Origin: Paenibacillus sp. OV219
GTDB taxonomy: Bacteria > Bacillota > Bacilli > Paenibacillales > Paenibacillaceae
Length of the DNA stretch: 64,000 bases
Assembly (NCBI RefSeq): GCF_900110075.1
Contig: NZ_FOCJ01000002.1
Location: 124,001 to 188,000 of the forward strand
Direction: 5' to 3'
Shown here piece by piece: positions 1 to 7,197 of this stretch (positions are counted from its first letter, which is position 1; the number at the start of each line of letters is the position of its first letter). Below the pieces are notes generated by a model, which was not told the origin of the DNA, searched no databases, and saw nothing but the letters and a program-made list of their open reading frames with translations. The position numbers were made by a program, and so were the translations under genes.

Positions 1-309
1 CCCGATGAGCTCGGTCGTTAAGCAAGTGCCGATATTGGTGCCAAGAATGAGGCCAAGCGTACGCGGGAAAGTAAGCAGGCCAGCGTTGACGAGCCCAATT
101 GCGATAACGGTAACGGCTGTGCTGCTCTGCAGTACAGCCGTTGTTGCTGTCCCGACGAGCAAGCCCCGCAGCGGCGTGGAAGTAAACTTTTGCAGCACAA
201 ATTGCAGTCGATTGCCCACGGATCGCTGAAGCGCAAGCTCCATTGCTCGCATGCCGAGCAAGAAGAGAATAAAGCCGAGTGTCATCGGAATGATGATTGT
301 ATTGAGCAT
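1..309 (-). CDS. Na+/phosphate cotransporter family protein, N-terminal part (cut by window edge)
   Basis: The reading frame enters the window at base 1 and starts near 309, so only the first ~103 residues are visible. It opens with a hydrophobic segment (LNTIIIPMTLGFILFLLG) and carries the QSSTA motif (LQSSTAVTVIAIGL) followed by GTNIGTC. Both are hallmarks of the Na/Pi-cotransporter (PF02690) repeat, a membrane protein importing phosphate with sodium. The ATG at 309 is preferred over the in-frame ATG at 318 because AGGAG lies only one base from the latter. It is divergent from the rRNA methyltransferase gene. Family assignment is confident. A PhoU-like C-terminal domain cannot be judged. 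Confidence 0.85.
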   Translation of the reverse strand, partial: MLNTIIIPMTLGFILFLLGMRAMELALQRSVGNRLQFVLQKFTSTPLRGLLVGTATTAVLQSSTAVTVIAIGLVNAGLLTFPRTLGLILGTNIGTCLTTELIG

Positions 310-423
310 TGCACTCATTCTCCTTTCGTACCACATATCAAAGGTTGAATATAAATACATATGCTAGGTGCAGGACGAGCATGACAAGCATCATCAAGCT
401 AGATGCAAGAGGAAAAGGTGGAG

Positions 424-1845
424 ATGGAATTGGAACGGGCAAAAGCGATTTTACAGCGTGATCGCAAAAAAAGATTGGAAGCCGGGCACCCATGGGTGTT
501 CGCAAGCGAGATCAATCGGGTGGACGGCGAAGCAGCTCCGGGTGATTTGGTTGACCTCGTGACACATCAAGGACGCTATCTGGCGACGGGATACTGGAAC
601 CCAAGCTCACAAATTACGGTACGCGTTGTCTCCTATAAACCAATTGAGTCGATGGACAAAGCGTTCTTCGTTGAACGATTCAGCCAGTGCTCGCAGCACC
701 GCAGCCGTTTCGTACAAGGTAGTGATTGCCGTCTGGTGTACGGAGAAGCGGATTTCCTGCCGGGGCTCATTGTTGATCGCTTCGGCGGCGTACTCGTTGT
801 CCAGCTGCTCACACTCGGGATGGATGCGCGCCGTGATGCTATCATAGCGGCACTTGTCCAAGTATTCGCGCCGCAAGGGATCTATGAGCGCAGCGACGTG
901 TCGGTGCGAGAGCTGGAAGGGTTGGAGCAGCGGACAGGCGTTCTTTATGGCGATTGCCCGAGGATCGTAGAGATCTTCGAGAATGGATTGAAGATGGAAG
1001 TCGATATCGTGGAAGGGCAGAAGACAGGCTATTTCTTCGACCAGCGCGAGAACCGGGCTTCAATTGCACCTCTTATGCTCGGCTGGGGCTCTCGCAGCGG
1101 TATTAAGCTGGCTCCGGTGCCGACAGACGATGCCACAGAGGCAAAAGCGGCGCAGTCGGATGACACCGGCACAATCGCTACGTTAAACGAAGAGAAGCTC
1201 GTCCCCGTCAATGCGAATGGCAAGATCGTCACGTTCCCGTACTGGGACGGCGCAACGGTGCTGGAATGCTTCGCGCATACAGGCAGCTTCACTCTCCATG
1301 CGTGTAAGTATGGTGCGAAGAAGGTGACTTGCTTGGACGTATCTGAGCATGCCATCGAGACCGCTCGCCGTAACGTCATCCGCAATGGGTTCGAAGATCG
1401 GGTAGAGTTTGTCGTTGCGGATGCGTTCGAGTATCTTCGCAAACAAGTGAAGGGAATCGATGAACGCCATGATCGCGCGGCAGGTAAAGGCGATACCTCG
1501 AAGCCATTAAACGATGCAGGTCGAAAATGGGACGTTGTCATCCTGGACCCGCCGGCATTCACGAAGTCGAGAAGCGCGATTGAAGGCGCGGTCAGAGGCT
1601 ATAAAGATATTAATCTTCACGGGCTGAAGCTCGTTAATGAAGGTGGCTATCTCGTAACTGCGAGCTGCTCCTATCATATGCGTCCAGATTTATTCCTTGA
1701 GACGATCCAGGCCGCAGCGATTGACGCAGGCAAGACGCTCCGTCTCATCGAATGGCGCGCAGCCGGTAAGGATCACCCGCAAATCGTAGGCGTGAACGAG
1801 GGCCATTATTTGAAGTTTGGCATATTTGAAGTGCGCAGCCGCTAG
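424..1845 (+). CDS. Class I SAM-dependent rRNA methyltransferase, RlmI family (23S rRNA m5C)
   Basis: A 473-residue cytoplasmic enzyme expected to methylate a cytosine of 23S rRNA. An N-terminal PUA-like domain (HPWVFASEI near residue 21) is followed by a Rossmann methyltransferase domain. Its SAM motif is ECFAHTGSFTLHA, motif IV is VILDPPAF, and the late Cys motif is TASCSYH. The ATG at 424 is chosen over the ATG at 403 because AAGG lies five bases ahead and the PUA domain begins right there. The protein is about 75 residues longer than usual RlmI proteins. The extra length sits in two inserts, one between the EGQKTGYFFDQREN segment and motif I (roughly residues 218-265) and one before motif IV. 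It ends at a good terminator and looks monocistronic. Confidence 0.85.
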   Translation: MELERAKAILQRDRKKRLEAGHPWVFASEINRVDGEAAPGDLVDLVTHQGRYLATGYWNPSSQITVRVVSYKPIESMDKAFFVERFSQCSQHRSRFVQGSDCRLVYGEADFLPGLIVDRFGGVLVVQLLTLGMDARRDAIIAALVQVFAPQGIYERSDVSVRELEGLEQRTGVLYGDCPRIVEIFENGLKMEVDIVEGQKTGYFFDQRENRASIAPLMLGWGSRSGIKLAPVPTDDATEAKAAQSDDTGTIATLNEEKLVPVNANGKIVTFPYWDGATVLECFAHTGSFTLHACKYGAKKVTCLDVSEHAIETARRNVIRNGFEDRVEFVVADAFEYLRKQVKGIDERHDRAAGKGDTSKPLNDAGRKWDVVILDPPAFTKSRSAIEGAVRGYKDINLHGLKLVNEGGYLVTASCSYHMRPDLFLETIQAAAIDAGKTLRLIEWRAAGKDHPQIVGVNEGHYLKFGIFEVRSR

Positions 1846-1872
1846 AAGGCGGAACGCATTGATAAAGGTGAT

Positions 1873-1914
1873 GAAGGAGTGCGGGCTGGAAACAGCTGAT
1901 GCACTTCTTTTTTG
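1873..1914 (+). terminator. Rho-independent terminator of the RlmI-family gene
   Basis: Nested stem: outer GGAGTGC pairs with GCACTTC (one G-U), inner GCTG-GAAA-CAGC, followed by a run of Ts. It lies 28 bases after the stop codon. Confidence 0.8.
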
Positions 1915-2057
1915 TTTTGCTGATGGAAATCAACGATTTGAGCTATGTAAGAATAGGTAAATAGATCTTATTAAATAGGAAAATAATGTATAAATAATTC
2001 CATTCTCCGGAAACAAATCCGGGTTCATCTACGTCTAATGGTTAAATTAGATAGGGG

Positions 2058-2639
2058 GTGATCGCCATAATCAAGAAATCGTTGATTGTTGTCTTCTTGG
2101 CGACGTTGTTGAGCGCAGCATTCTTTCTAAAGCCACATATCGTCTCAGCTTGTTCATGCGTGGGTACGATTTCCGCTGAGGAACAAGTGAAAGGTGAGCT
2201 CGATCGCAAAACGGCGATCTTTGAAGGAACTGTACTTGAAATAAAACAACCATCTCAAAAAACAATCATGTCCACGGCAGACAAAGTTAGAGTTACTTTC
2301 GAGGTGTCCAGAGTGTGGAAGGGCGAAGTGGGCCAACAAGCAGAAGTATACACCGCTATGAGCTCGGCAAGCTGCGGCATTGAAAATTTCGAAGTCGGAA
2401 CGAAGTACATCGTGTCCGCGTACAAAGATTCCAAACCTCTTGAAACCAATATTTGCGACTTAACGAAGCCGCTTGCTAATGCTAGAGCTGAGCTAGCCAT
2501 ACTTGGCGACGGTTATGCGCCGATGGATCAAGCTTCCAATGAGTCAGGAAACCTGATGGTGATAACTCTAATTGTTACGATTACGGCCATTATCATTGGC
2601 TTGTTCGTTTGGATGATCGTTAAGCGACCTAGGGTATGA
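2058..2639 (+). CDS. Exported, membrane-anchored NTR/TIMP-like domain protein
   Basis: 193 residues from the GTG at 2058. A signal-peptide-like hydrophobic stretch ends at HIVSACSCVG. The exposed CxC motif, then AIFEGTVLEI, VSRVWKGEVG, SASCGIENFEVGTKYIV and ICDLTK, follow the netrin/TIMP-like OB-fold (NTR) pattern in which the N-terminal cysteine pairs with an internal one. A transmembrane segment (VITLIVTITAIIIGLFVWMIV) and a basic tail close the protein, so the domain should face outward, tethered to the membrane. Function is unknown; bacterial members are not proven protease inhibitors. The start is uncertain because the SD-like AGGGGGTGA overlaps the GTG. It stands alone between terminators. 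Confidence 0.65.
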   Translation: MIAIIKKSLIVVFLATLLSAAFFLKPHIVSACSCVGTISAEEQVKGELDRKTAIFEGTVLEIKQPSQKTIMSTADKVRVTFEVSRVWKGEVGQQAEVYTAMSSASCGIENFEVGTKYIVSAYKDSKPLETNICDLTKPLANARAELAILGDGYAPMDQASNESGNLMVITLIVTITAIIIGLFVWMIVKRPRV

Positions 2640-2785
2640 TTGTCATGAACGCAAAGGCAATTGCCATTGAAAAGAAAAGTAATGTTAAAGTTCTTTTAAA
2701 CGTTCCTTTATCGAATGGGTTGTCTTAGTAATGGAGTGCATCGCCAATTGTTCCAAGGTACTTCGATGATGTTCCAATTAGAAAC

Positions 2786-2840
2786 ATAAAAAGAGCCTTC
2801 CAGCGAAAGCCATACGGCTTCGATCTGGAGGGCTCTTCTC
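2786..2840 (-). terminator. Terminator of the CD3324-type gene
   Basis: Read on the minus strand: AGAGCC, CTCCAG and GAAGCC pair with GGCTT, CTGGA and GGCTCT around a short loop, followed by TTTTTATG. It starts six bases past the minus-strand stop codon. Confidence 0.8.
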
Positions 2841-2845
2841 TATTG

Positions 2846-3166
2846 TCATATACGTGCCTTGGCAGCATCGTATTCGGTTTGTACCTTTATCGCACTTGCG
2901 CTGCGCGTCTTCATAATGATCTTCCGGATGCTTTCGCTGGACAAATGATATTGCCGCTCAAGCTCCTGCACGGAGCTTCCACTCACATAGTGCTGGAAAA
3001 TTTCGTCATTACGCCGCTTAATCATAATCCGAGACCCGCTCTTCTCACCCCAAGCGGCACGTTCGTTATGCGGCTTCGGGATATACAGCAGTTCTCCTTG
3101 AATGTAAGCTTGAAGCTCTTTCAGCAGATTAGGGGGAAGCACATCTTTTCCATTTTTGTAGTTCAA
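2846..3166 (-). CDS. CD3324 family (Mor-like) helix-turn-helix protein
   Basis: 106 residues, cytoplasmic. The pattern fits the CD3324 family: VLPPNLLKELQAYIQGELLYIPK, then AWGEKSGSR, RNDEIFQHYVSGSSVQEL and an HTH ending in SSESIRKIIMKT. The C-terminal half resembles a Mor-type DNA-binding helix-turn-helix, so a transcriptional role is inferred; no target is known. The start is TTG at 3166, set by AAGGAGG six bases upstream, and this SD lies inside a short upstream ORF (3129-3224). A ~220-nt leader with a terminator-like hairpin precedes the gene. The C-terminal ~15 residues (SAIKVQTEYDAAKARI) are not typical of the family. Confidence 0.75.
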   Translation of the reverse strand: MNYKNGKDVLPPNLLKELQAYIQGELLYIPKPHNERAAWGEKSGSRIMIKRRNDEIFQHYVSGSSVQELERQYHLSSESIRKIIMKTRSASAIKVQTEYDAAKARI

Positions 3167-3224
3167 GGTAAACCTCCTTGTTCATATCGCCTGCTGCAAC
3201 ATCACCGAAAGTCGAGATTACCAT
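3129..3224 (-). CDS. Possible 31-residue upstream ORF overlapping the CD3324-type gene
   Basis: ATG at 3224 with a very good ribosome binding site (AGAGGAGGTG). The 31-codon frame (begins MVISTFGDV, ends RCASP) overlaps the first ~13 codons of the CD3324-type gene in another frame and contains that gene's SD. No family is recognised. It could be a translational-coupling ORF or a chance frame with a strong SD. Confidence 0.3.
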   Translation of the reverse strand: MVISTFGDVAAGDMNKEVYLELQKWKRCASP

Positions 3225-3250
3225 GTCGTACACCTCCTCTTTTTAAAATG

Positions 3251-3283
3251 AAAAAAACACGATCACACTGGCGAAATCGTGCT
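3251..3283 (-). terminator. Terminator-like hairpin in the leader of the CD3324-type gene
   Basis: On the minus strand CACGAT pairs with ATCGTG across a 12-base loop and is followed by seven Ts. It lies upstream of the coding region and downstream of a candidate promoter, so it could act as an attenuator or could end a small RNA. Confidence 0.55.
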
Positions 3284-3339
3284 TCATGCAATCAGTATAA
3301 TTGAAAACGGATCTATCCGTCATCCTTTTTTTGGTAGAT

Positions 3340-3391
3340 GAGGGAGGCATCTCAGCCTCCCTCTGAAGACGACTTCCGCTGTTAGGCGGAA
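3340..3391 (-). promoter_or_regulatory. Two stable hairpins in the leader of the CD3324-type gene
   Basis: GAGGGAGGC/GCCTCCCTC with a 6-base loop (3340-3363) and TTCCGC/GCGGAA with a 6-base loop (3374-3391). Neither has a T-tract on either strand. The second covers the stop codon of a possible 10-residue leader peptide. Confidence 0.4.
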
Positions 3392-3414
3392 ATCACCTCG
3401 TGTTGGTTGATCAA
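3382..3414 (-). CDS. Possible 10-residue leader peptide
   Basis: TTG at 3414 preceded nine bases earlier by AAGGAG on the minus strand. It encodes LINQHEVISA and stops inside the TTCCGC/GCGGAA hairpin. Such an arrangement is used by translation-coupled attenuators, but codon content gives no obvious amino-acid signal. Speculative. Confidence 0.2.
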   Translation of the reverse strand: MINQHEVISA

Positions 3415-3454
3415 TTGGATCATCTCCTTTCGCGAAGATTCGTCGGGCCCGACA

Positions 3455-3482
3455 TCTATATTAAGCCATACCAACAGACCAA
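3455..3482 (-). promoter_or_regulatory. Candidate sigma-A promoter for the leader and CD3324-type gene
   Basis: Minus strand TTGGTC, 16-bp spacer, TATAGA. The predicted start falls on a perfect 12-bp palindrome, GTCGGGCCCGAC (3442-3453), which could be an operator. Confidence 0.4.
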
Positions 3483-3648
3483 CCATCAAGCGAAAGAACG
3501 GCTATAATCATTTGTTACTCTGGCTAATAACTCCATTGCACTATTTACCTTATTGAAATAAGAACAAATGTTTGTGTTAAAGGGTGAAATGAGTGGAATG
3601 CCTATGGTAGAATAATAGAATCGAATAGGGGAGAGAGGTGGGCAGGTC

Positions 3649-6600
3649 ATGACGCTACGTTTTGTAATCGGCCGCTCAGGCTCAGGCAAGACGCACCATT
3701 GTCTAAACGAGATTAGACAGCAGGTACTGGCGCAGCCAGAAGGACCACCAATCGTTATTTTGGTGCCGGAGCAGGCGACATTCCAGACGGAATACGAGCT
3801 GCTGAATCACTCGGAGCTTAGAGGCAGCATACGGGCGCAAGCGCTCAGCTTCCGGCGTCTGTCGTTCCGCATCATGCAGGAGACTGGCGGAACTGCACGC
3901 ATTCCAATTAGTGAGAACGGCAAGAACATGCTGCTGTACAAAATCGTCCATCGTCTCGAGGAGCAGCTGCAGCTGTTCCAAGGTTCACATACGCAGCACG
4001 GTTTCATCGAACGGCTTGGCGAGCTGATGACAGAGTTGAAGCGATATGGCATCGATGCTTCGCAGCTATCGGACTATGCGGTCAACAGGCTGCCGCAGAA
4101 GAGCAATTCGCTGCTCGGGCGTAAGCTGAACGATCTTTTGAAAATCTCCGAACAACTCGAGCAGGAGTTAGAAGGGCTCTATGTAGATGCCGAGGATTAC
4201 TTGAGCTGGCTTATTCGCGGTTTTCATCAAGCGCCGTCGATGGCTGATACGGAAGTTTGGGTGGACGGGTTCCATGGCTTTACACCGAAGGAATTTGACG
4301 CCCTCGCATCGCTAATGAAGCACAGTAAAGCGATGACGATTACGCTGTGCCTCGATAAGCTCTACGAGCTTGGCGAGCAGCCGCATGAGCTGGACTTGTT
4401 CCGCCCGACGGCAGAGACGTATATGAAGCTTAGAGATATAGCGATTACAAACGGCGTGACGATTGAGGAGCCGCTGTTCTTGGATGGAACGCCATACCGA
4501 TTCCGGGAGAACCCGATGCTTGCGCATGTGGAACGGAACTATGGCGGACGGGGAAGACTTACTCTCACCGATGACGAGCTGCGACATGGCGGCGTCTCGC
4601 TTCATGCTGCGGCAGGACGCCGAGCGGAAGTAGAAGCGGTAGCGCGTGATATCGTGCGCAGAGTGCGCGATGAAGGCGCGAGATACCGTGACATGGCGGT
4701 TATGGTGCGTAATGCGCCGGATTACAACGACTATATTAAGGCAGTATTTGCTGACTATGAAATACCGTATTTTCTCGATCAGAAGAACGCAGCACTGCAC
4801 CATCCTTTTGTCGAATTCATTCGTTCGGCATTGGAAATTTCGGTACATGGCTGGAGGTTCGAGGCCGTATTCCGCTGCATTAAGACAGAGCTGCTCATCC
4901 CAGAAGACGGCAGCTTGACGCGTGAGAGCTTCGACTTACTTGAGAATTTCGCACTGGCGACAGGGATGAACGGCAACCGCTGGACGACGCTTAGCCAGTG
5001 GAAGCCGATGACGCGGGATACACTCGAAGGTGATCCGATCGGCGCGGGCGAGAAAGAACTGCGAGAGTTCGAAGTTATTATGGCCGCTAGGGAGGCGGTC
5101 ATACCTGTTATTCGAAAGTTTACGCGCGAGCTGAAGAAAGCAAGCAGTGTAAGGCAAATGTGCGAGGCGCTGTACCGCCTATTCATTGCAACCGAAGCGC
5201 CGGATCGGCTAGAGCGTTGGAGCCGCAAGGCAATTGCCAACGGCAATCCGCTGAAGGCGAGAGAACATCGCCAGCTGTGGGACGGCGTGATGGAGCTGCT
5301 TGACCAGCTGACAGAGATGACCGGTACGGAAGCGATGCCTGTTGAGCTGTTCGCAGGGATGGTAGAGACCGGTCTTGAGAGCTTGAAGCTTGCCTCGGTA
5401 CCGCCTTCACTTGACCAAGTGCTGATCGGCAGCATGGACCGAACACGTTCAGGACAAGTGTCGGTGTGCTATCTGCTTGGCGCGAATGACGGCATCATGC
5501 CGCAGCGCATGCAGGAAGACGGCGTGCTGACGGAAGCGGAGCGCGAGACGCTTGAATACGGCGGGCTTGTGATGGCGCCAGGCGTACGCCGGAAGCTGCT
5601 CGATGAACGCTTTATGATTTACGGCGCACTGACGACGCCGAGTAACCATCTGTGGATTAGCTGGCCGCTGGCGGATGAAGAAGGGAAGAGCCTGCATCCG
5701 TCTGAGGTCATTCGGCATTTGAAAAATCTGCTCCCAGGCTTGCAGGAAGCAGGCATTGCAGGAGAGCCGACTCCGAGCATGCCGGAGTCTGAGCAGCAAG
5801 CCTTCATGGCGCATTCGGAGCGGACGCTGTCCTATCTGATTACGCAGTTGCGCGGCTGGAAGCATGGCGGCGAGATTGCGCCGATCTGGTGGGAAGCGTA
5901 CAACTGGTTTGCTGTCCGCCCGCAGTGGCAGGACAAGCTGCAACGACTGGTTGCATCGCTTCAATACAGTAATGAAGAAGTGACGCTGTCTGGTGGGACA
6001 GCTGATTTACTCTACGGACGACTGCTACGCGGTAGCGTGTCGCGGATGGAACGCTTCGTATCTTGTCCGTTTCAGCATTTTGCCATACACGGTTTGAGGC
6101 TTCGAGAGAGAGCGTTGTATAAGCTCGCTGCTCCAGACATCGGACAACTCTTCCATGCTGCGCTGAGCCGACTTACAGAGTCGCTTGGCGATCAGTTCGG
6201 CGCATACACGCCGGAGCAGCTGCGCCAACTGTCCTCTGAAGTTGTTGGCGAGCTGGCCCAGCGCCTGCAATCGCAAATTCTGTACAGCAGCAGCCGCCAT
6301 CAATATGTGGCTCGCAAGCTGCGTGACATTATTAGCCAGGCGGCGATTATTCTTAGCGAGCATGCGCGGCGCGCGCAGTTCAAGCCAGTCGGTCTCGAAA
6401 TCGGCTTCGGCCCGGACGGTCCACTGCCGCCGGTTACGATTCCGCTGTCGGGAGGAAGAACACTTGAGATGGTCGGCCGAATTGACCGTGTCGATGCAGC
6501 GCAAACGACGGACGGCCTTCTGCTGCGAGTCATCGACTACAAGTCCAGCGCCAAGCAGCTGCGGCTTGAGGAGGTCGCCTATGGGATGGCGCTCCAAATG

Positions 6601-7197
6601 CTGACGTATTTGGACGTCTTGCTGACACATGCACCGGAGTGGCTCGGTCAACCAGCAAAGGCGGCTGGCGCATTGTACTTCCACGTACACAACCCAATGC
6701 TGTCTTCATCGAATGGTATGCTGCCTGCGAAGGCGCAAACAGAAATATTGAAGCGGTTCAAGCTGAAAGGGCTTGTGCTCGCAGATGAAGAAACGGTCCG
6801 AATGATGGATAACACACTAGCTACCGGCTATTCCGAGCTGCTTCCACTTGCGCTCAAGCGCGACGGAGGTTTCTATAGCAGTTCTTCTGTTGTCTCGGAT
6901 GAGCAATGGGGAACGCTGCGCAAGTCGGTGCGGGGAACGCTGCGCCGAATTGGCGAGCGAATCGCGGGCGGCGACGTTTCTATCGCACCTTACCGTCTTG
7001 GCGGTAAGACGCCATGCCAATTCTGTGCCTATAAGCCGGTATGCCATTTCGATCCGTTAATCGAAGGCAATTGCTATACGAAGCTGAACAAGCCGGGCAA
7101 AGACGAAGTGTGGGAGCTGCTCGCGTCAGGAGACGACGATGAGAGTGCTGTTGGCGAGCAGCCGAATGGAATTGAGAAGGAGGAGCATGGACAATGA
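3649..7197 (+). CDS. addB: ATP-dependent helicase/nuclease AddAB, subunit B
   Basis: 1182 residues, the usual AddB size. AddB pairs with AddA to unwind and resect double-strand DNA breaks before RecA loading. An N-terminal P-loop (GRSGSGKT, residues 8-15) is visible. The C-terminal RecB-type nuclease domain is marked by VIDYKSSA near residue 965. The four cysteines of the AddB iron-sulphur staple are visible as CPF (about residue 805) and CQFCAYKPVC near residue 1124. GAGAGGTGG precedes the ATG. It is the first gene of addB-addA-sbcD-sbcC and its stop overlaps the addA start (ATGA). TGTTATAGAAT-like bases before the gene give only a weak promoter match. Confidence 0.97.
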   Translation: MTLRFVIGRSGSGKTHHCLNEIRQQVLAQPEGPPIVILVPEQATFQTEYELLNHSELRGSIRAQALSFRRLSFRIMQETGGTARIPISENGKNMLLYKIVHRLEEQLQLFQGSHTQHGFIERLGELMTELKRYGIDASQLSDYAVNRLPQKSNSLLGRKLNDLLKISEQLEQELEGLYVDAEDYLSWLIRGFHQAPSMADTEVWVDGFHGFTPKEFDALASLMKHSKAMTITLCLDKLYELGEQPHELDLFRPTAETYMKLRDIAITNGVTIEEPLFLDGTPYRFRENPMLAHVERNYGGRGRLTLTDDELRHGGVSLHAAAGRRAEVEAVARDIVRRVRDEGARYRDMAVMVRNAPDYNDYIKAVFADYEIPYFLDQKNAALHHPFVEFIRSALEISVHGWRFEAVFRCIKTELLIPEDGSLTRESFDLLENFALATGMNGNRWTTLSQWKPMTRDTLEGDPIGAGEKELREFEVIMAAREAVIPVIRKFTRELKKASSVRQMCEALYRLFIATEAPDRLERWSRKAIANGNPLKAREHRQLWDGVMELLDQLTEMTGTEAMPVELFAGMVETGLESLKLASVPPSLDQVLIGSMDRTRSGQVSVCYLLGANDGIMPQRMQEDGVLTEAERETLEYGGLVMAPGVRRKLLDERFMIYGALTTPSNHLWISWPLADEEGKSLHPSEVIRHLKNLLPGLQEAGIAGEPTPSMPESEQQAFMAHSERTLSYLITQLRGWKHGGEIAPIWWEAYNWFAVRPQWQDKLQRLVASLQYSNEEVTLSGGTADLLYGRLLRGSVSRMERFVSCPFQHFAIHGLRLRERALYKLAAPDIGQLFHAALSRLTESLGDQFGAYTPEQLRQLSSEVVGELAQRLQSQILYSSSRHQYVARKLRDIISQAAIILSEHARRAQFKPVGLEIGFGPDGPLPPVTIPLSGGRTLEMVGRIDRVDAAQTTDGLLLRVIDYKSSAKQLRLEEVAYGMALQMLTYLDVLLTHAPEWLGQPAKAAGALYFHVHNPMLSSSNGMLPAKAQTEILKRFKLKGLVLADEETVRMMDNTLATGYSELLPLALKRDGGFYSSSSVVSDEQWGTLRKSVRGTLRRIGERIAGGDVSIAPYRLGGKTPCQFCAYKPVCHFDPLIEGNCYTKLNKPGKDEVWELLASGDDDESAVGEQPNGIEKEEHGQ

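Noticed and set aside
3300-3480. Holin-like type I toxin or its antitoxin RNA
   Set aside because: Hairpins are suggestive, but no hydrophobic ~30-residue toxin frame with SD is present on either strand.
6025-6690. 221-codon minus-strand frame opposite addB
   Set aside because: Shadow of AddB coding sequence; no SD, biased composition.
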